NCBI GenBank assembly: GCA_964621615.1
Contig: CAZUMW010000020.1
Coordinates: forward strand, 7,434-71,433
DNA from: CAZUMW01 sp964621615
GTDB lineage: Bacteria; Desulfobacterota; WTBG01; CAIYCZ01; CAIRTM01
Direction: 5' to 3'
Length of the DNA stretch: 64,000 bases
The position numbers and the translations under genes were made by a program. The notes under the pieces are model-generated. The model worked only from the letters and a program-made list of their open reading frames with translations, was not told where the DNA came from and did not search any database. Below, in pieces: positions 41,713 through 51,700 of the stretch. The number at the start of each line of letters is the position of its first letter. The stretch's first letter is position 1.

Positions 41713-43344
41713 ATGCAGGATTATTCTATTGGTCCGGATAATAAAAAGTATACATTGCCGAGCGATAAAGATCACGAAAAAGAATTTGCAGGGATCAGAA
41801 AAGTTGTAGACGAGCAAAGGTCCTTGGGAAGGCAGATCGTGGTTGTTATGGGGCTCGGGTTTGTCGGCTCGGTCATGGCAGGGGTGGTCGCAGACAGCGA
41901 AACGCCGGAAGGAAAGCCGGGAAAGTTTGTAATCGGTATGCAGCGGCCGAGCCCCCGGAGCTTCTGGAAAATCGCCTATATTAATCGGGGAGTGCCCCCG
42001 GTGTCATCAGAGGATCCAACCGTTGATGCGCTTATCCACCGGACGGTAAATGAGAAAAAAACATTTATAGCAACCTATACCTATGATGTGCTGTCTCTGG
42101 CCGATGTGATTATCGTCGATGTGCAGTGCGATTACATAAAAAACTGCCTTGGTAACGTAGCTGACGGCCGTGCAGATATCAAAGCCCTTGAATCATCCCT
42201 TGCCGTTATAGCAGGAAAAATGGGCTCCGATGCGCTGGTTCTCATTGAGACCACTGTGCCTCCCGGAACGACCGAACAGATTGCCTATCCCATAATGAAG
42301 AAAATTTTTAAAAAGCGTGGCATCGATGCGGAGCCGCTGCTTGCGCACAGCTATGAGCGCGTCATGCCCGGCAGGGATTATGTGAACAGTATAAAGAATT
42401 TCTGGCGGGTCTGCAGCGGCATTAATGATGAGGCACGGGAAAAGGTGGCCGCGTTTTTACATGAGGTGCTCAATACCACAGACTATCCTTTGACCGTTAT
42501 GGATAAGCCGATTGAGTCCGAAACAGCAAAGATAATAGAAAACAGCTTCAGGGCGACAATGCTTGCGTTTCTTGATGAGTGGAGCCTTTTTGCAGAAAGA
42601 AACGGTGTTGATCTTATAAAGGTTATCGATGCGATAAAAATGCGCCCAACACATAATAATATGATATTTCCGGGTCCTGGCATAGGGGGGTATTGCCTGC
42701 CGAAAGATGGTGGGTTGGGCATGTGGGCATATCGGCATCTGATGGGCTTTGAAGATCATATTTTTACCATAACCGAGGCAGCGATTAATATCAACGATAC
42801 GCGCGCTTTGCGCGTTGCACAGCAGACCCGTGATGCTCTGCGGAATATGAATAAGGCGATTGCGGCAGCGGATGTGCTGGTGCTGGGCGCTGCATATCGG
42901 CAGGATGTGGGCGATACGCGCTACAGCGGCTCAGAGCTGGTAGTGCGGCGCTTGGCTGAAATGGGGGCCGAGCTGAAAGTGCATGACCCGTATGTGGATC
43001 ACTGGTGGGAATTTGAAAGTCAGGACACCTATCCAGCCAGCGGTATGAGCTGGGCCCGGTTTTTCCGCAATCAGGAAGGCCTCAAGGACCTCAGAATGGA
43101 GCAGGACCTTGAGGGTGCCCTTAAAAACAGCGATGTGATCATCTTTGCCGTACCGCACAAACCGTATTTATCTATAGAGCCTGACTGGCTGGTGGATAAG
43201 ATAGGACAGCCGGCAGCAATTATTGATTGTTTTGGTATATTGACGGATGAAAAAATCCGGCGCTATTTTGAATTGGGCTGTGAGGTCAAGGGGTTAGGCA
43301 GAGGTCATATTAATAGAATAAAAAAGAGTGTTTTGCATCCCTGA
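41713..43344 (+). CDS. UDP/GDP-sugar dehydrogenase superfamily protein
   Basis: A 543-residue nucleotide-sugar dehydrogenase with an N-terminal extension of about 40 residues. The NAD motif is VVMGLGFVGSVMAGVVAD, LIETTVPPGTTEQIAYP is typical of the WecC/WbpA group, and the catalytic Cys is in GPGIGGYCLPKDGG. VLGAAYRQDVGDTRYSGSE marks the C-terminal domain. It probably makes a UDP-N-acetylhexosaminuronic acid, but the exact substrate cannot be read. GGGAGACG precedes the ATG. It is divergent from ugd. Confidence 0.87.
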   Translation: MQDYSIGPDNKKYTLPSDKDHEKEFAGIRKVVDEQRSLGRQIVVVMGLGFVGSVMAGVVADSETPEGKPGKFVIGMQRPSPRSFWKIAYINRGVPPVSSEDPTVDALIHRTVNEKKTFIATYTYDVLSLADVIIVDVQCDYIKNCLGNVADGRADIKALESSLAVIAGKMGSDALVLIETTVPPGTTEQIAYPIMKKIFKKRGIDAEPLLAHSYERVMPGRDYVNSIKNFWRVCSGINDEAREKVAAFLHEVLNTTDYPLTVMDKPIESETAKIIENSFRATMLAFLDEWSLFAERNGVDLIKVIDAIKMRPTHNNMIFPGPGIGGYCLPKDGGLGMWAYRHLMGFEDHIFTITEAAININDTRALRVAQQTRDALRNMNKAIAAADVLVLGAAYRQDVGDTRYSGSELVVRRLAEMGAELKVHDPYVDHWWEFESQDTYPASGMSWARFFRNQEGLKDLRMEQDLEGALKNSDVIIFAVPHKPYLSIEPDWLVDKIGQPAAIIDCFGILTDEKIRRYFELGCEVKGLGRGHINRIKKSVLHP

Positions 43345-43483
43345 CCCTGCTTTGTCAGTTGCGGCTTCGCCTTCAGAGTGTAAACATTTTATTATGCTTA
43401 AAGCTGATGCCTGCATGAATTGGTTTGTAATGTGAAATACCCGCTTGTCAATTTTGCAGAAAGCTAAGCTGTTTCAAGACATA

Positions 43484-44683
43484 ATGAAGATTTTATATAT
43501 ACATCAATATTTCACAACACCTGAAAAAGGGGGCGGTACACGGTCATACGAGTTTGCAAAATATTTTATTGAGCAGGGCCATCAGGTCGTGATGATTGCC
43601 TCAACTAATGAACCCGGATTTTACATTGAGGATATTAAAGGCATAAAGGTGTACTGGATACCAAATTATTATGATAACTCTCTTGGAACCCTGCGACGAG
43701 GCATTTCATTTTTTAATTTTGTTATAAAAAGCACCGTTGTGTCTCTAAAAATACGAAACGTAGATATCTGTTACGCTACTTCAACACCGTTAACCATCGG
43801 TATTACCGCGCTTGTTTTAAAATGGTTTAAGAAAACACCATATATATTTGAAGTGCGTGATTTATGGCCTGATTTTCCTGTTCAGATGGGGGTGCTTAAA
43901 AACAGGTTTTTTAAATGGCTGGGGTATTATCTTGAAAAGTACATATATCGTCATTCAGAATCAGTAATCGCCTGTTCTCCGGGTATGCGTAAAGGTATAA
44001 TGCGATATAATCTCAAACAGCCTGTTGTAATGATTCCTAATTCTTCAGATCTGGAAATTTTTTATCCACATAAAAAAAATCCATGCATACAAAAAAAATA
44101 TAATTTAGAAAACAAATTTTTTGTTATTCACTTTGGAGCAATGGGTCTGGCAAATGGATTGGAATATATACTTGCAACAGCAAAAGTATGCCAGGAAAAG
44201 GGTGAGGATGGTATTGCTTTTGTATTTGCCGGTACCGGTAAAGAAGAAGAAAGAATGAAAAGCTTGGTGAAAAGCTATAGATTGCACAATGTGTTGTTTC
44301 TGGGGTTTCTACCCAAAGGTGAAGTGGCAGAAGTTGTTAACTGTTGTGACATGAGCTTAATTACTTTTTTAGATCTTCCGGTGCTTTGTACGAATTCACC
44401 AAACAAGTTGTTTGATTCCCTGGCAGCAGGAAAAGTGTGCCTTGTAAATTCCCGGGGGTGGACGCGGCAATTTCTTGAAGAAAACGAGTGTGGTTTTTAT
44501 GCTTCCCCTGATCGCCCCGATGAAGCCTTCCAAAAGATTGTCTGTGTTTATAGGAACCCGGCACTAAGGAAAAAAATGGAATCGAATGCCAGACGGCTGG
44601 CTGAAAAAGAATTTGACAGAAAGAAGCTTGCCGCTAAATTACTCCGTCATATTGAATCCACCCGGCATGCAACCGCTATTTAG
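43484..44683 (+). CDS. GT4 glycosyltransferase (WbuB-like)
   Basis: A 399-residue GT-B glycosyltransferase. The N-terminus MKILYIHQYFTTPEKGGGTR is the typical WbuB-like opening, and FEVRDLWPDFPVQMG follows. The donor-site region includes FGAMGLANGLEY, then CDMSLITFLDLPV and LCTNSPNKLFDSLAAGK. The ATG at 43484 is preferred over the frame start at 43445. It is the first gene of the AT-rich block and overlaps the next GT2 gene by 17 bases. Confidence 0.9.
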   Translation: MKILYIHQYFTTPEKGGGTRSYEFAKYFIEQGHQVVMIASTNEPGFYIEDIKGIKVYWIPNYYDNSLGTLRRGISFFNFVIKSTVVSLKIRNVDICYATSTPLTIGITALVLKWFKKTPYIFEVRDLWPDFPVQMGVLKNRFFKWLGYYLEKYIYRHSESVIACSPGMRKGIMRYNLKQPVVMIPNSSDLEIFYPHKKNPCIQKKYNLENKFFVIHFGAMGLANGLEYILATAKVCQEKGEDGIAFVFAGTGKEEERMKSLVKSYRLHNVLFLGFLPKGEVAEVVNCCDMSLITFLDLPVLCTNSPNKLFDSLAAGKVCLVNSRGWTRQFLEENECGFYASPDRPDEAFQKIVCVYRNPALRKKMESNARRLAEKEFDRKKLAAKLLRHIESTRHATAI

Positions 44684-45467
44684 TGTATTAACAGTTACGC
44701 TTAATTGTGTTACCGATGCTGTTTCTACTGCACGTAGCCTATTGTCCCAAAATACTGATAATTATGAATATATCGTTAAAGATGGGGGTTCACAAGACGG
44801 AACGGTGGAACGTTTACGGGATCTTGGTGTGAACGTATACGTCCAGCCGGATAATGGTATTTATGATGCAATGAATCAGGCTGTCGAACTAAGCAGCGGC
44901 AGGTATGTTCACTTTTTAAATGCTGGTGATATATACGCATCTCCTGATGCGCTGCAAAATATCAGTCGCTTATTAGGAGATGAGCCGCTGCCGGAGATTA
45001 TCTTCACCTTTTATGTGAAGAAAGATTCTCAGGCGCGCATTACATTTCCCAGCCAAATTTCACAGTTTTATTTGTTCAGGAAAACAGTATGCCATCAGGC
45101 TGTTTTTGTGAAAAAGAGCGTTTTTGAAGAGGGCAACTTTTTTAATACCAATTTCAAAAGCATTTCAGATCATGAATTTTTATTGCGCTGCCTGATATCA
45201 CAGAATCGATCCTACCGGGTTATTCCAGTGACATCGGTGATTTATCAGGGGGGAGGCTTTTCAACAACTTGGCCCATAGTTAAAGAGGCAAGAGAAGATC
45301 TCAAAGAGCTGAGGAAGTTATATTTCCCGGCCCCTGTTTTTTTGATCTTCACTTTTTTGCACGAAGCGACACTCTGGAGGTGCCGCCGCTGGATCATGTT
45401 GCATTGCAGATTTCCCAAAGCCCTTCGGCTTTATCATTATATTTCGAACTATTTTGATAAATTGTAA
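44667..45467 (+). CDS. GT2 glycosyltransferase
   Basis: A 266-residue GT-A transferase starting MQPLFSVLTVTLNCVTD. The nucleotide-binding segment is YIVKDGGSQDGTVERL, and NGIYDAMNQAVELSSGRYVH leads to LNAGD, replacing the usual DxD. A late HQAVFVKKSVFEEG block is also typical of WcaE-like enzymes. The start chosen lies in the end of the GT4 gene; the longer frame to 44586 is only an alternate reading of that gene. Confidence 0.88.
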   Translation: MQPLFSVLTVTLNCVTDAVSTARSLLSQNTDNYEYIVKDGGSQDGTVERLRDLGVNVYVQPDNGIYDAMNQAVELSSGRYVHFLNAGDIYASPDALQNISRLLGDEPLPEIIFTFYVKKDSQARITFPSQISQFYLFRKTVCHQAVFVKKSVFEEGNFFNTNFKSISDHEFLLRCLISQNRSYRVIPVTSVIYQGGGFSTTWPIVKEAREDLKELRKLYFPAPVFLIFTFLHEATLWRCRRWIMLHCRFPKALRLYHYISNYFDKL

Positions 45468-45507
45468 TTGGCTGTTGTGAATACTGTAAACTTATTGGAG
45501 CTACGTA

Positions 45508-46701
45508 TTGACTGAGATTAACGAAAAAATACTTGTCGTTGACGCAGCACTGTTCAGTCCCGGCTATAACTATTCCCTTTTGACTGCGCTGTCCCGGCAT
45601 TGTCAAAACATAACCTATGCCCACACTGTTTATCCGTATGAACCCCGGATGTCAAACATACCCAGTGTAGGCAACCTCTGCTGTTTCTTTTTTATTGCAC
45701 GGTTGTTTCATGCGTTTATTAAAAACCGCCGGTTGCGTCGGGCTTTGCGGGCTTTGGAATATCCGTTTGACTGGCTTTTTCTATTTGGTTATATTTTTAA
45801 AAAAAGGATATATATTGTCCATTTTATGTGGATTCTCTCACCACAGTTTGATCTGATTATTATAAAATGTCTTAAACGTATGGGACGCAGGGTTGTTTTA
45901 ACCGCACATAATCCATTTCCACACGATCAAAAGAGACCCCATTGCAGCCAATATGGAGCAGTTTACGAAGCAGTTGATCATATTATTGTTTTATCAGATT
46001 ATAGCAAAAAGATGTTGGAAAATAATTTCGGCATTTCGGCACAAAAGGTGTCGGTGATACCGCATGGTGACTTTAAATCACTTTTTTCTCAGTATGGTTT
46101 TAATAATCAACTTGCTCGCCGTGTAAAGAAAGCTGCCGCCGGCAGGCATGTGATAGCTTTTTTGGGAACAATACGCCCCTATAAAGGATTATCTGTTTTT
46201 ATAGAGGCGATGCCGTTGATCAAAGGCCTTATGCCTGATTGTTTTTTCCTGGTAGCCGGATCGACCATAATGTATGGCGGAAAAGAGCAATGGGCGGGGG
46301 AGATAGTGAGGGCGGGCGGCGATGATCAATCGTGGGTGGATATTCGCTTTATTCCCACAGAGGATCTTAAAGCGTATCTTTCAGTGACAGAAGTTCTCGT
46401 ACAGCCTTATGTAAGTGCGTCTCAAAGCGGCAATACGGTTATGGCATATGCAGAAGGAATCCCTGTAGTCTCGACGAATGTCGGAGGCCTTGGTGAAATG
46501 ACAGAACACGGAAAAACAGGATATATTGTCCCCCCCCAAGATCCCCGGGCATTATGTGATGCAGTTGTAGGATGCTTCAAACCTGAAAACTATTCAGAGT
46601 TTTCAGGCAATGCCCGGGAGCTTGCTAAAGCTAAATACAGCTGGAATCGTATTGCAGAGCAGACTGCACAAGTTTATTTGGCGGCATTTTCAGGCTTGTA
46701 A
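45508..46701 (+). CDS. GT4 glycosyltransferase
   Basis: A 397-residue GT-B transferase. LTAHNPFPHDQKRPHCSQYG and VSVIPHGDFKSLFSQYG lie before the C-terminal donor domain (AFLGTIRPYKGLSVFIEAMP, VQPYVSASQSGNTVMAYAEG, IPVVSTNVGGLGEM). The start is TTG, supported by GGAG eight bases upstream. Its product would add a sugar to the growing repeat unit. It is convergent with the GH5-like gene, 16 bases apart. Confidence 0.9.
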   Translation: MTEINEKILVVDAALFSPGYNYSLLTALSRHCQNITYAHTVYPYEPRMSNIPSVGNLCCFFFIARLFHAFIKNRRLRRALRALEYPFDWLFLFGYIFKKRIYIVHFMWILSPQFDLIIIKCLKRMGRRVVLTAHNPFPHDQKRPHCSQYGAVYEAVDHIIVLSDYSKKMLENNFGISAQKVSVIPHGDFKSLFSQYGFNNQLARRVKKAAAGRHVIAFLGTIRPYKGLSVFIEAMPLIKGLMPDCFFLVAGSTIMYGGKEQWAGEIVRAGGDDQSWVDIRFIPTEDLKAYLSVTEVLVQPYVSASQSGNTVMAYAEGIPVVSTNVGGLGEMTEHGKTGYIVPPQDPRALCDAVVGCFKPENYSEFSGNARELAKAKYSWNRIAEQTAQVYLAAFSGL

Positions 46702-46717
46702 AAAAACCCGCGCCTCC

Positions 46718-49120
46718 TTAATCCACTTTTGTCGCTTTTCCGGCAATATCGTGCGTAAAAGGCGGAGAGAAAATCTTCAAATTTTTGTTATTGCAAAGTT
46801 CAGTTGTCGTGCCGAGGGTTTGTCCTGTCCAGCTGTCATACCATTCAATGCAATAAAGACCATCTTCAAAGCCGGGAAATGTCGCCGACACAAAGTTGAT
46901 TTTCGCTGGTTGAATATTATGACGGATGTGCGTGCTTGTGCTGTCCCTGTTTCTAATCCAAAAGTATGCTGATGCTGGCGTCTTCTGTCCGGTAATATGG
47001 ACCGAGCCGTTTCCGTGGATGTAATCGTCTATTCTGTACATAACCTTGAAACGGTCCTTTGCAACCGCTTCCACTTTTACCCTATGCTTCCCAGGTGGTA
47101 CAGGTATTGACACTTTTTGTGGTGCTTTATACTGTATCCGCCAGTTCTTATATTGTTTAATATACTGTGCGGTACCGGCGGCAGTGGGGGCAGCGGGCAG
47201 CGGCTTCGTTATAATAAGCGTACCGTCAAGAAATATTTTTAATTTATTTTTTTTATTACCGATGGTTTCGCTAATCATTACATGAAATGTAACAGGCCTG
47301 CGGCAGTCAAGCAGAAAAACAGGGCATGTTTTACGTGATGCCATGCCGTGCAAATATGGCTGAAGGTGCTCGTCGTTTTGTATCCTTCCGGTCAAAGGGT
47401 CGATTGCAAATTCAGTGACTGTAGATTTGGAAAAAGGATCCGGGGATTTGCCGATGACGAGCACATCGCGCGGAATTCCCGTACCGCTGTGCATAGAAGT
47501 TACCGTTGATCTCAATTGGATAGGCGATTTATGGCTCAGCAGTATATTATTGCTCCAGGCGCTGAATGATGTGTAATGATGAAATAGGTTGTATTGTGAT
47601 ATTATATTTATATACCAATCCGCGATACCGTCTCCTCCGGCCATAGCAGTGGCCCAGAGTGCGTTATGCATACCTACACCTTTCGGGTCTGCTGTGAGCC
47701 AGTCCCGGTTTGATGCGTGGAGTCCGAACTCTCCATACAAAACAGGCTTATTATATTTTTTTTCGATTTCGGTTGTGATTTCCTGAATATATTCAGGTAC
47801 ATACTCGATACCATAGATGTGCGGTGACAAAAAATCCATCTCTGGCAACAAAAACAATTCATAGGTTTTATTTCTACGGTAATGAAAGGATGATGTTACC
47901 GGATGATCATAGGGGTCGAGCTTTTTGAGGTATCTTGACATGCTTTGATGCCATCTGATCACTGCTTTTCTGTCTGTACCGTTCAGCTCATTAAAAAATT
48001 CCCATCCCATAAGGTTGGGGCTGTACCCCCACCTTGCCACGCAGTATCGAATTTTGTTGTGCACAAGCCTGCGCATTTCTTTGTTTGTCCAAAATTGATC
48101 CTGGGTTTTGCACGGCCCACCGTTTTCTAATAATGCATAATTAAACTGTCGCCTGCCTTTTTTTAAAGAATGACTTCCAACAAGGAGATTAGCATTATAC
48201 AGGCAGTGGAGGATGTAGATGCCACGGGACTCAGCCGCTTCGTAGATTTTATCAATTTCCCAGCATGCACGCTGGTGATACCATCCTGGACCGAGAAATC
48301 TGGAAAATAAGTTCGATGTTGCCTCTATTGGAATATAATAAGAATCCGATCGCAGGCGGGCAAAGTTTCCTCCAGAGTTTGCAAGCTGTGTGATGATGTC
48401 AACGTAATCGGCAAATCGATTCGGTGGGATTGGGCGGCTGGGCAGAGAGATGACATCTGACAAATTCAGGCCAACGGGGTAAAACGGTTTCCGGGTGTCG
48501 AATTCAAAGGAAGCCGGGCATGTGCGGGACCGTCGAACAAAACCTTTGTAATTATTATATGTACAATACATGGTTCCTTCAGGGGAAACGGCTGTCACAT
48601 TTTTATTCCGCACAATAATTTTGTAGTGATAAGTGCCAACCCTTTGTGGAGTGAAACGAATTTTCCAGACGGGCCTTCCCCGTTTTGTTTTTTTGTCTTC
48701 AGGATAATATGAAAAAGGGGTAAAGAAAAACCCCGGAACTGTTACGGTTGTCCTGTCGGGTAAATTAAAGACACAGTCAACTCGTATATCCTGAGGATCG
48801 AATGGATTATCAAAAGATGCATCCAGATGAAAGGTAAGCTCAAATTTCCCCCCCCTTTTTACAGAACTGCCGGGTTTTGTTTGGACAGGGCCGATGGAGA
48901 GCTCTTTGTCCTGGATCATTCCTGCTGAAATTTTATATTTTTTTTGGAATGCGGCGGACATGAAGACAGGTTTTTGAAACTGCTGAGCATAAGCCGGGGA
49001 TACTATTTCAAAGAAATAATATTGGATAGAAAACAGCAGCAGGAAAGCAAATAGTATAAACAACGCTGCATGTTTAGAAATTACGGTCAGAGTAGTTATG
49101 ATAGTGGTTATGTGTTTCAC
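46718..49120 (-). CDS. Secreted DUF5060/GH5-like glycoside hydrolase
   Basis: An 800-residue exported protein with an N-terminal hydrophobic segment (ALFILFAFLLLFSIQYYFF). A DUF5060-like beta domain (about residues 85-190) is followed by a TIM-barrel hydrolase domain (about 205-560). The acid/base is Glu378 in GWEFFNELNG and the nucleophile Glu464 in VLYGEFGLH, the clan A pattern. Later residues form beta domains. The start is GTG after GGGAGA. Within a polysaccharide locus it may trim or release the polymer. It is the only clear hydrolase in the cluster. Confidence 0.82.
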   Translation of the reverse strand: MKHITTIITTLTVISKHAALFILFAFLLLFSIQYYFFEIVSPAYAQQFQKPVFMSAAFQKKYKISAGMIQDKELSIGPVQTKPGSSVKRGGKFELTFHLDASFDNPFDPQDIRVDCVFNLPDRTTVTVPGFFFTPFSYYPEDKKTKRGRPVWKIRFTPQRVGTYHYKIIVRNKNVTAVSPEGTMYCTYNNYKGFVRRSRTCPASFEFDTRKPFYPVGLNLSDVISLPSRPIPPNRFADYVDIITQLANSGGNFARLRSDSYYIPIEATSNLFSRFLGPGWYHQRACWEIDKIYEAAESRGIYILHCLYNANLLVGSHSLKKGRRQFNYALLENGGPCKTQDQFWTNKEMRRLVHNKIRYCVARWGYSPNLMGWEFFNELNGTDRKAVIRWHQSMSRYLKKLDPYDHPVTSSFHYRRNKTYELFLLPEMDFLSPHIYGIEYVPEYIQEITTEIEKKYNKPVLYGEFGLHASNRDWLTADPKGVGMHNALWATAMAGGDGIADWYINIISQYNLFHHYTSFSAWSNNILLSHKSPIQLRSTVTSMHSGTGIPRDVLVIGKSPDPFSKSTVTEFAIDPLTGRIQNDEHLQPYLHGMASRKTCPVFLLDCRRPVTFHVMISETIGNKKNKLKIFLDGTLIITKPLPAAPTAAGTAQYIKQYKNWRIQYKAPQKVSIPVPPGKHRVKVEAVAKDRFKVMYRIDDYIHGNGSVHITGQKTPASAYFWIRNRDSTSTHIRHNIQPAKINFVSATFPGFEDGLYCIEWYDSWTGQTLGTTTELCNNKNLKIFSPPFTHDIAGKATKVD

Positions 49121-49210
49121 GCAAAATGTCTCCCTGAAAAAGACATTTGAAAGAAACGGCAGCCTAAGATCAAGAATGATATGTGAGTGGAGGTGACAAA
49201 ATACGAGAAA

Positions 49211-50428
49211 TCAGGCACGTGCAAATTTTTTCAGAATGTGTTTGCCATATTGTTTCAAGGAGTATCCCAACCCGGTGCAGGCTCTGCTTCCGGTATGGTC
49301 AATGATATGAGCCGTGACTTCCTGCATTGGACGTGGGGTTGCGCGTACTATGCCGTCGTTATGAACGGTTTGGATATGGCCTTCTATTCTTTTTGCGAAA
49401 AGATGGGCCCCGAAGTTTTCTGCTACTCTTTGTATCGACGCTTTGCTCATTGAATCAATCAGAGATCGGTCAGATGCCAATTCTATAATTTTCCGGGAAA
49501 AGGATTCCGGATTGCCTCTTTCGCAGAGGAACCCTTCATTTTCATTGCTGATAATATAATCGGTCGAGCCGGGAATATGTGATACCACGGGAACGGCGCC
49601 CTTACTCATTGCTTCGAGCAAAGCCTGGGGAAGGCCCTCGTGGTCTGAAGGCATCAGAAAAACATCGGCCTCTTTCTGGAGAAAGTCAAGCACCGCTTCT
49701 CGCGAAGCAGCGCCTCTGAAAGTAAATTTATGTGAGATTCCCATCTTATCGACCGCTTTCTGCAGCGGAATCAGGCCCGGGCCTGCTCCGAATAACGTAA
49801 CAGTATATTCGATTTTATTGTGTTCTAGCTCACGGGCTATCAAAGGTATCAGGTCAGATCTTTTCTGGAGCTTGTCAATACGACCCGCCCATGCAATAGA
49901 TAGCGGTTTTTTGTCATTGTCCTGTTTTTTTTCGATCTTTTCGTCAGCCGGTATGCCCAAAGGACAGACATGCAGCTTTACGCTTCCCGGTAAACCTTTT
50001 GACGCGTTATAGACAAGAGGGCTGACACACACGGCCCTGTCCCACCAGAAATGCTGTGCAAGGCTTGAACGTACTTCATCTTCAAGGATATTATGAACGA
50101 CAGCGATCCTGATAATGTGCCAGGGAATAAAAGGGAGGGAGGCGCTTACAAACGGAGAGTTATTAATAATGAGAGCATCAGGGTTTATTTCTCCAATGGC
50201 AGCAATATATTTATGAATATGTGACCGTGCGGTAGATACGCCGCGGTTTATGAAGATACAATTTGTAAATACACCCGCTGCTTGATACGTTTGAGCGGCA
50301 TCATCGTATGCCGTCCCGCACAGAAGGGTTGTCTCATGGCCCCGTTCTTTTAGACCCAAAGCAAGATTTTCGCAATACGTAGCAAGACCGGCCGGTTGCA
50401 TACGAGGCATTGTGAGCATTATGTGCAT
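49211..50428 (-). CDS. GT4 glycosyltransferase
   Basis: A 405-residue GT-B transferase beginning MHIMLTMPRMQPAGLATYCE. The acceptor-side CPLGIPADEKI and the donor-side blocks SIAWAGRIDKLQKRSDLIPL, FRGAASREAVLDFLQ and DVFLMPSDHEGLPQALLEAM, then GAVPVVSHIPGSTDYII, are classic GT4. AGGTATA precedes the ATG. It follows the sulfotransferase at 50468 by 39 bases, on the same strand. Confidence 0.91.
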   Translation of the reverse strand: MHIMLTMPRMQPAGLATYCENLALGLKERGHETTLLCGTAYDDAAQTYQAAGVFTNCIFINRGVSTARSHIHKYIAAIGEINPDALIINNSPFVSASLPFIPWHIIRIAVVHNILEDEVRSSLAQHFWWDRAVCVSPLVYNASKGLPGSVKLHVCPLGIPADEKIEKKQDNDKKPLSIAWAGRIDKLQKRSDLIPLIARELEHNKIEYTVTLFGAGPGLIPLQKAVDKMGISHKFTFRGAASREAVLDFLQKEADVFLMPSDHEGLPQALLEAMSKGAVPVVSHIPGSTDYIISNENEGFLCERGNPESFSRKIIELASDRSLIDSMSKASIQRVAENFGAHLFAKRIEGHIQTVHNDGIVRATPRPMQEVTAHIIDHTGSRACTGLGYSLKQYGKHILKKFARA

Positions 50429-50467
50429 TATACCTGCCTTTGCTGAAAGAGGTGTTCTGTCCGAAAA

Positions 50468-51355
50468 TTACAGCTTTTTGCATTTGTTGTATAAAAGAAA
50501 AGCTGCTTTGCCGAGAATTGAACGCCTTATTGTTTTGTTTTGAAAGAAATTGTATGCTCTGCCAATGGTTAAATTATATAGGCGGTTTTGAGACCTCCCC
50601 TTTTGCAGGAGGTTGTCAAAATCATCCTGCTCGCGAATTTTTTTTATTAGTTTTACATTTACATAATCATAGAGTTTTATGTCATACGGGTTGAATTCTT
50701 TAATGATATCAAGTGTGTTATGATCAGGCATATCAGTCTTGTCCGACGTATTGATATTCTTTTTTTGATAATAGATGTGTTTCCACCCATAGTGCAGTGC
50801 CATTAAAAGCAATGATTCTTCAAATTTTTCAAGGGTTCCGCACACAGCAAAATAATGTTCAATATTTTCTATCGCCTTGGCATATACATTCTCTGTAACA
50901 TTTTTTCCCCCGAATATCGGATCCACCTCAGGAACTCCGGACAATTGGCGGGTCATCCCGTTTCGTACCTCTGATGTAATATGTTGAGAAAGATAATCTG
51001 TCAGAGATATGTTTTCTTCAAGTATTCTTTTGCGAAGATAATGATCTTTTTTAACTTTTGCATAATTGTAATGTGACACAACACGTTGTACCGGCTCTCT
51101 CAAAAAGGTTATATAGCTGAAGGTGGCCGGTAAATGATTATGAATGCCAAACGGCATATGGCCATAGATGCATTTTATTTGCTGCCGTTTTTGTTCCGGA
51201 AGCTTTGAGAACTTCTTCATGGATTCTTGTATGTTCGGCCCGATATTGTCAATGGCATACATGCTTTGAGCCGGGTACTGTCGTACAAGAATTCGATAGA
51301 ATGTGGTGCCGCCGCATTTGGGAATATGAACAAATAAACAAGCTTCGTTGTTCAT
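50468..51355 (-). CDS. Sulfotransferase family protein 1 (Sulfotransfer_2-like)
   Basis: A 295-residue cytoplasmic protein. CLFVHIPKCGGTTFYRIL is the 5'-phosphosulfate-binding motif of the Sulfotransfer_2 group (relatives of heparan and chondroitin sulfotransferases), and YITFLREPVQRVVSHYNY is the 3'-phosphate-binding motif. PAPS is the expected donor, and a hydroxyl on the surface glycan the expected acceptor. ATG 51355 with AAAAGG upstream is preferred over the TTG at 51370. Confidence 0.85.
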   Translation of the reverse strand: MNNEACLFVHIPKCGGTTFYRILVRQYPAQSMYAIDNIGPNIQESMKKFSKLPEQKRQQIKCIYGHMPFGIHNHLPATFSYITFLREPVQRVVSHYNYAKVKKDHYLRKRILEENISLTDYLSQHITSEVRNGMTRQLSGVPEVDPIFGGKNVTENVYAKAIENIEHYFAVCGTLEKFEESLLLMALHYGWKHIYYQKKNINTSDKTDMPDHNTLDIIKEFNPYDIKLYDYVNVKLIKKIREQDDFDNLLQKGRSQNRLYNLTIGRAYNFFQNKTIRRSILGKAAFLLYNKCKKL

Positions 51356-51370
51356 AAGAAGCCTTTTCAA

Positions 51371-51700
51371 ATGGAAGTGAAAATTGTCCGCTTTGTCTTA
51401 ATAAATAATCGAACTTTTTTTCTTTTAATAAAATTTTTTTTGATGGTGATATGCGGTAGCCTGCTTTGCCTGTTTTTTTTATCTGTTTTTTGCTAGAGCT
51501 TGATTCCAGGGTAGAGCGTGACCGGAGCAGTTGAAAGGGCATAAACAAAGGTATCTTTTATGCTATTTTATTATAAACAAATTGACATTGTTTTCGTTGA
51601 TCTTTTTACCGATTTGTGTTTCCTTTAATAATCGTTTTGTGGGTTTCGATTCTGTGTGCCAAATTGAATGTGTGTCGTCCTCATGTGACAGGATAAGACC
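51371..51700. other. AT-rich divergent intergenic region
   Basis: About 330 bases between the first sulfotransferase (-) and the flippase gene (+). No gene, repeat or strong palindrome is seen. It probably holds promoters for both directions, but no promoter pair is clear enough to name. Confidence 0.5.
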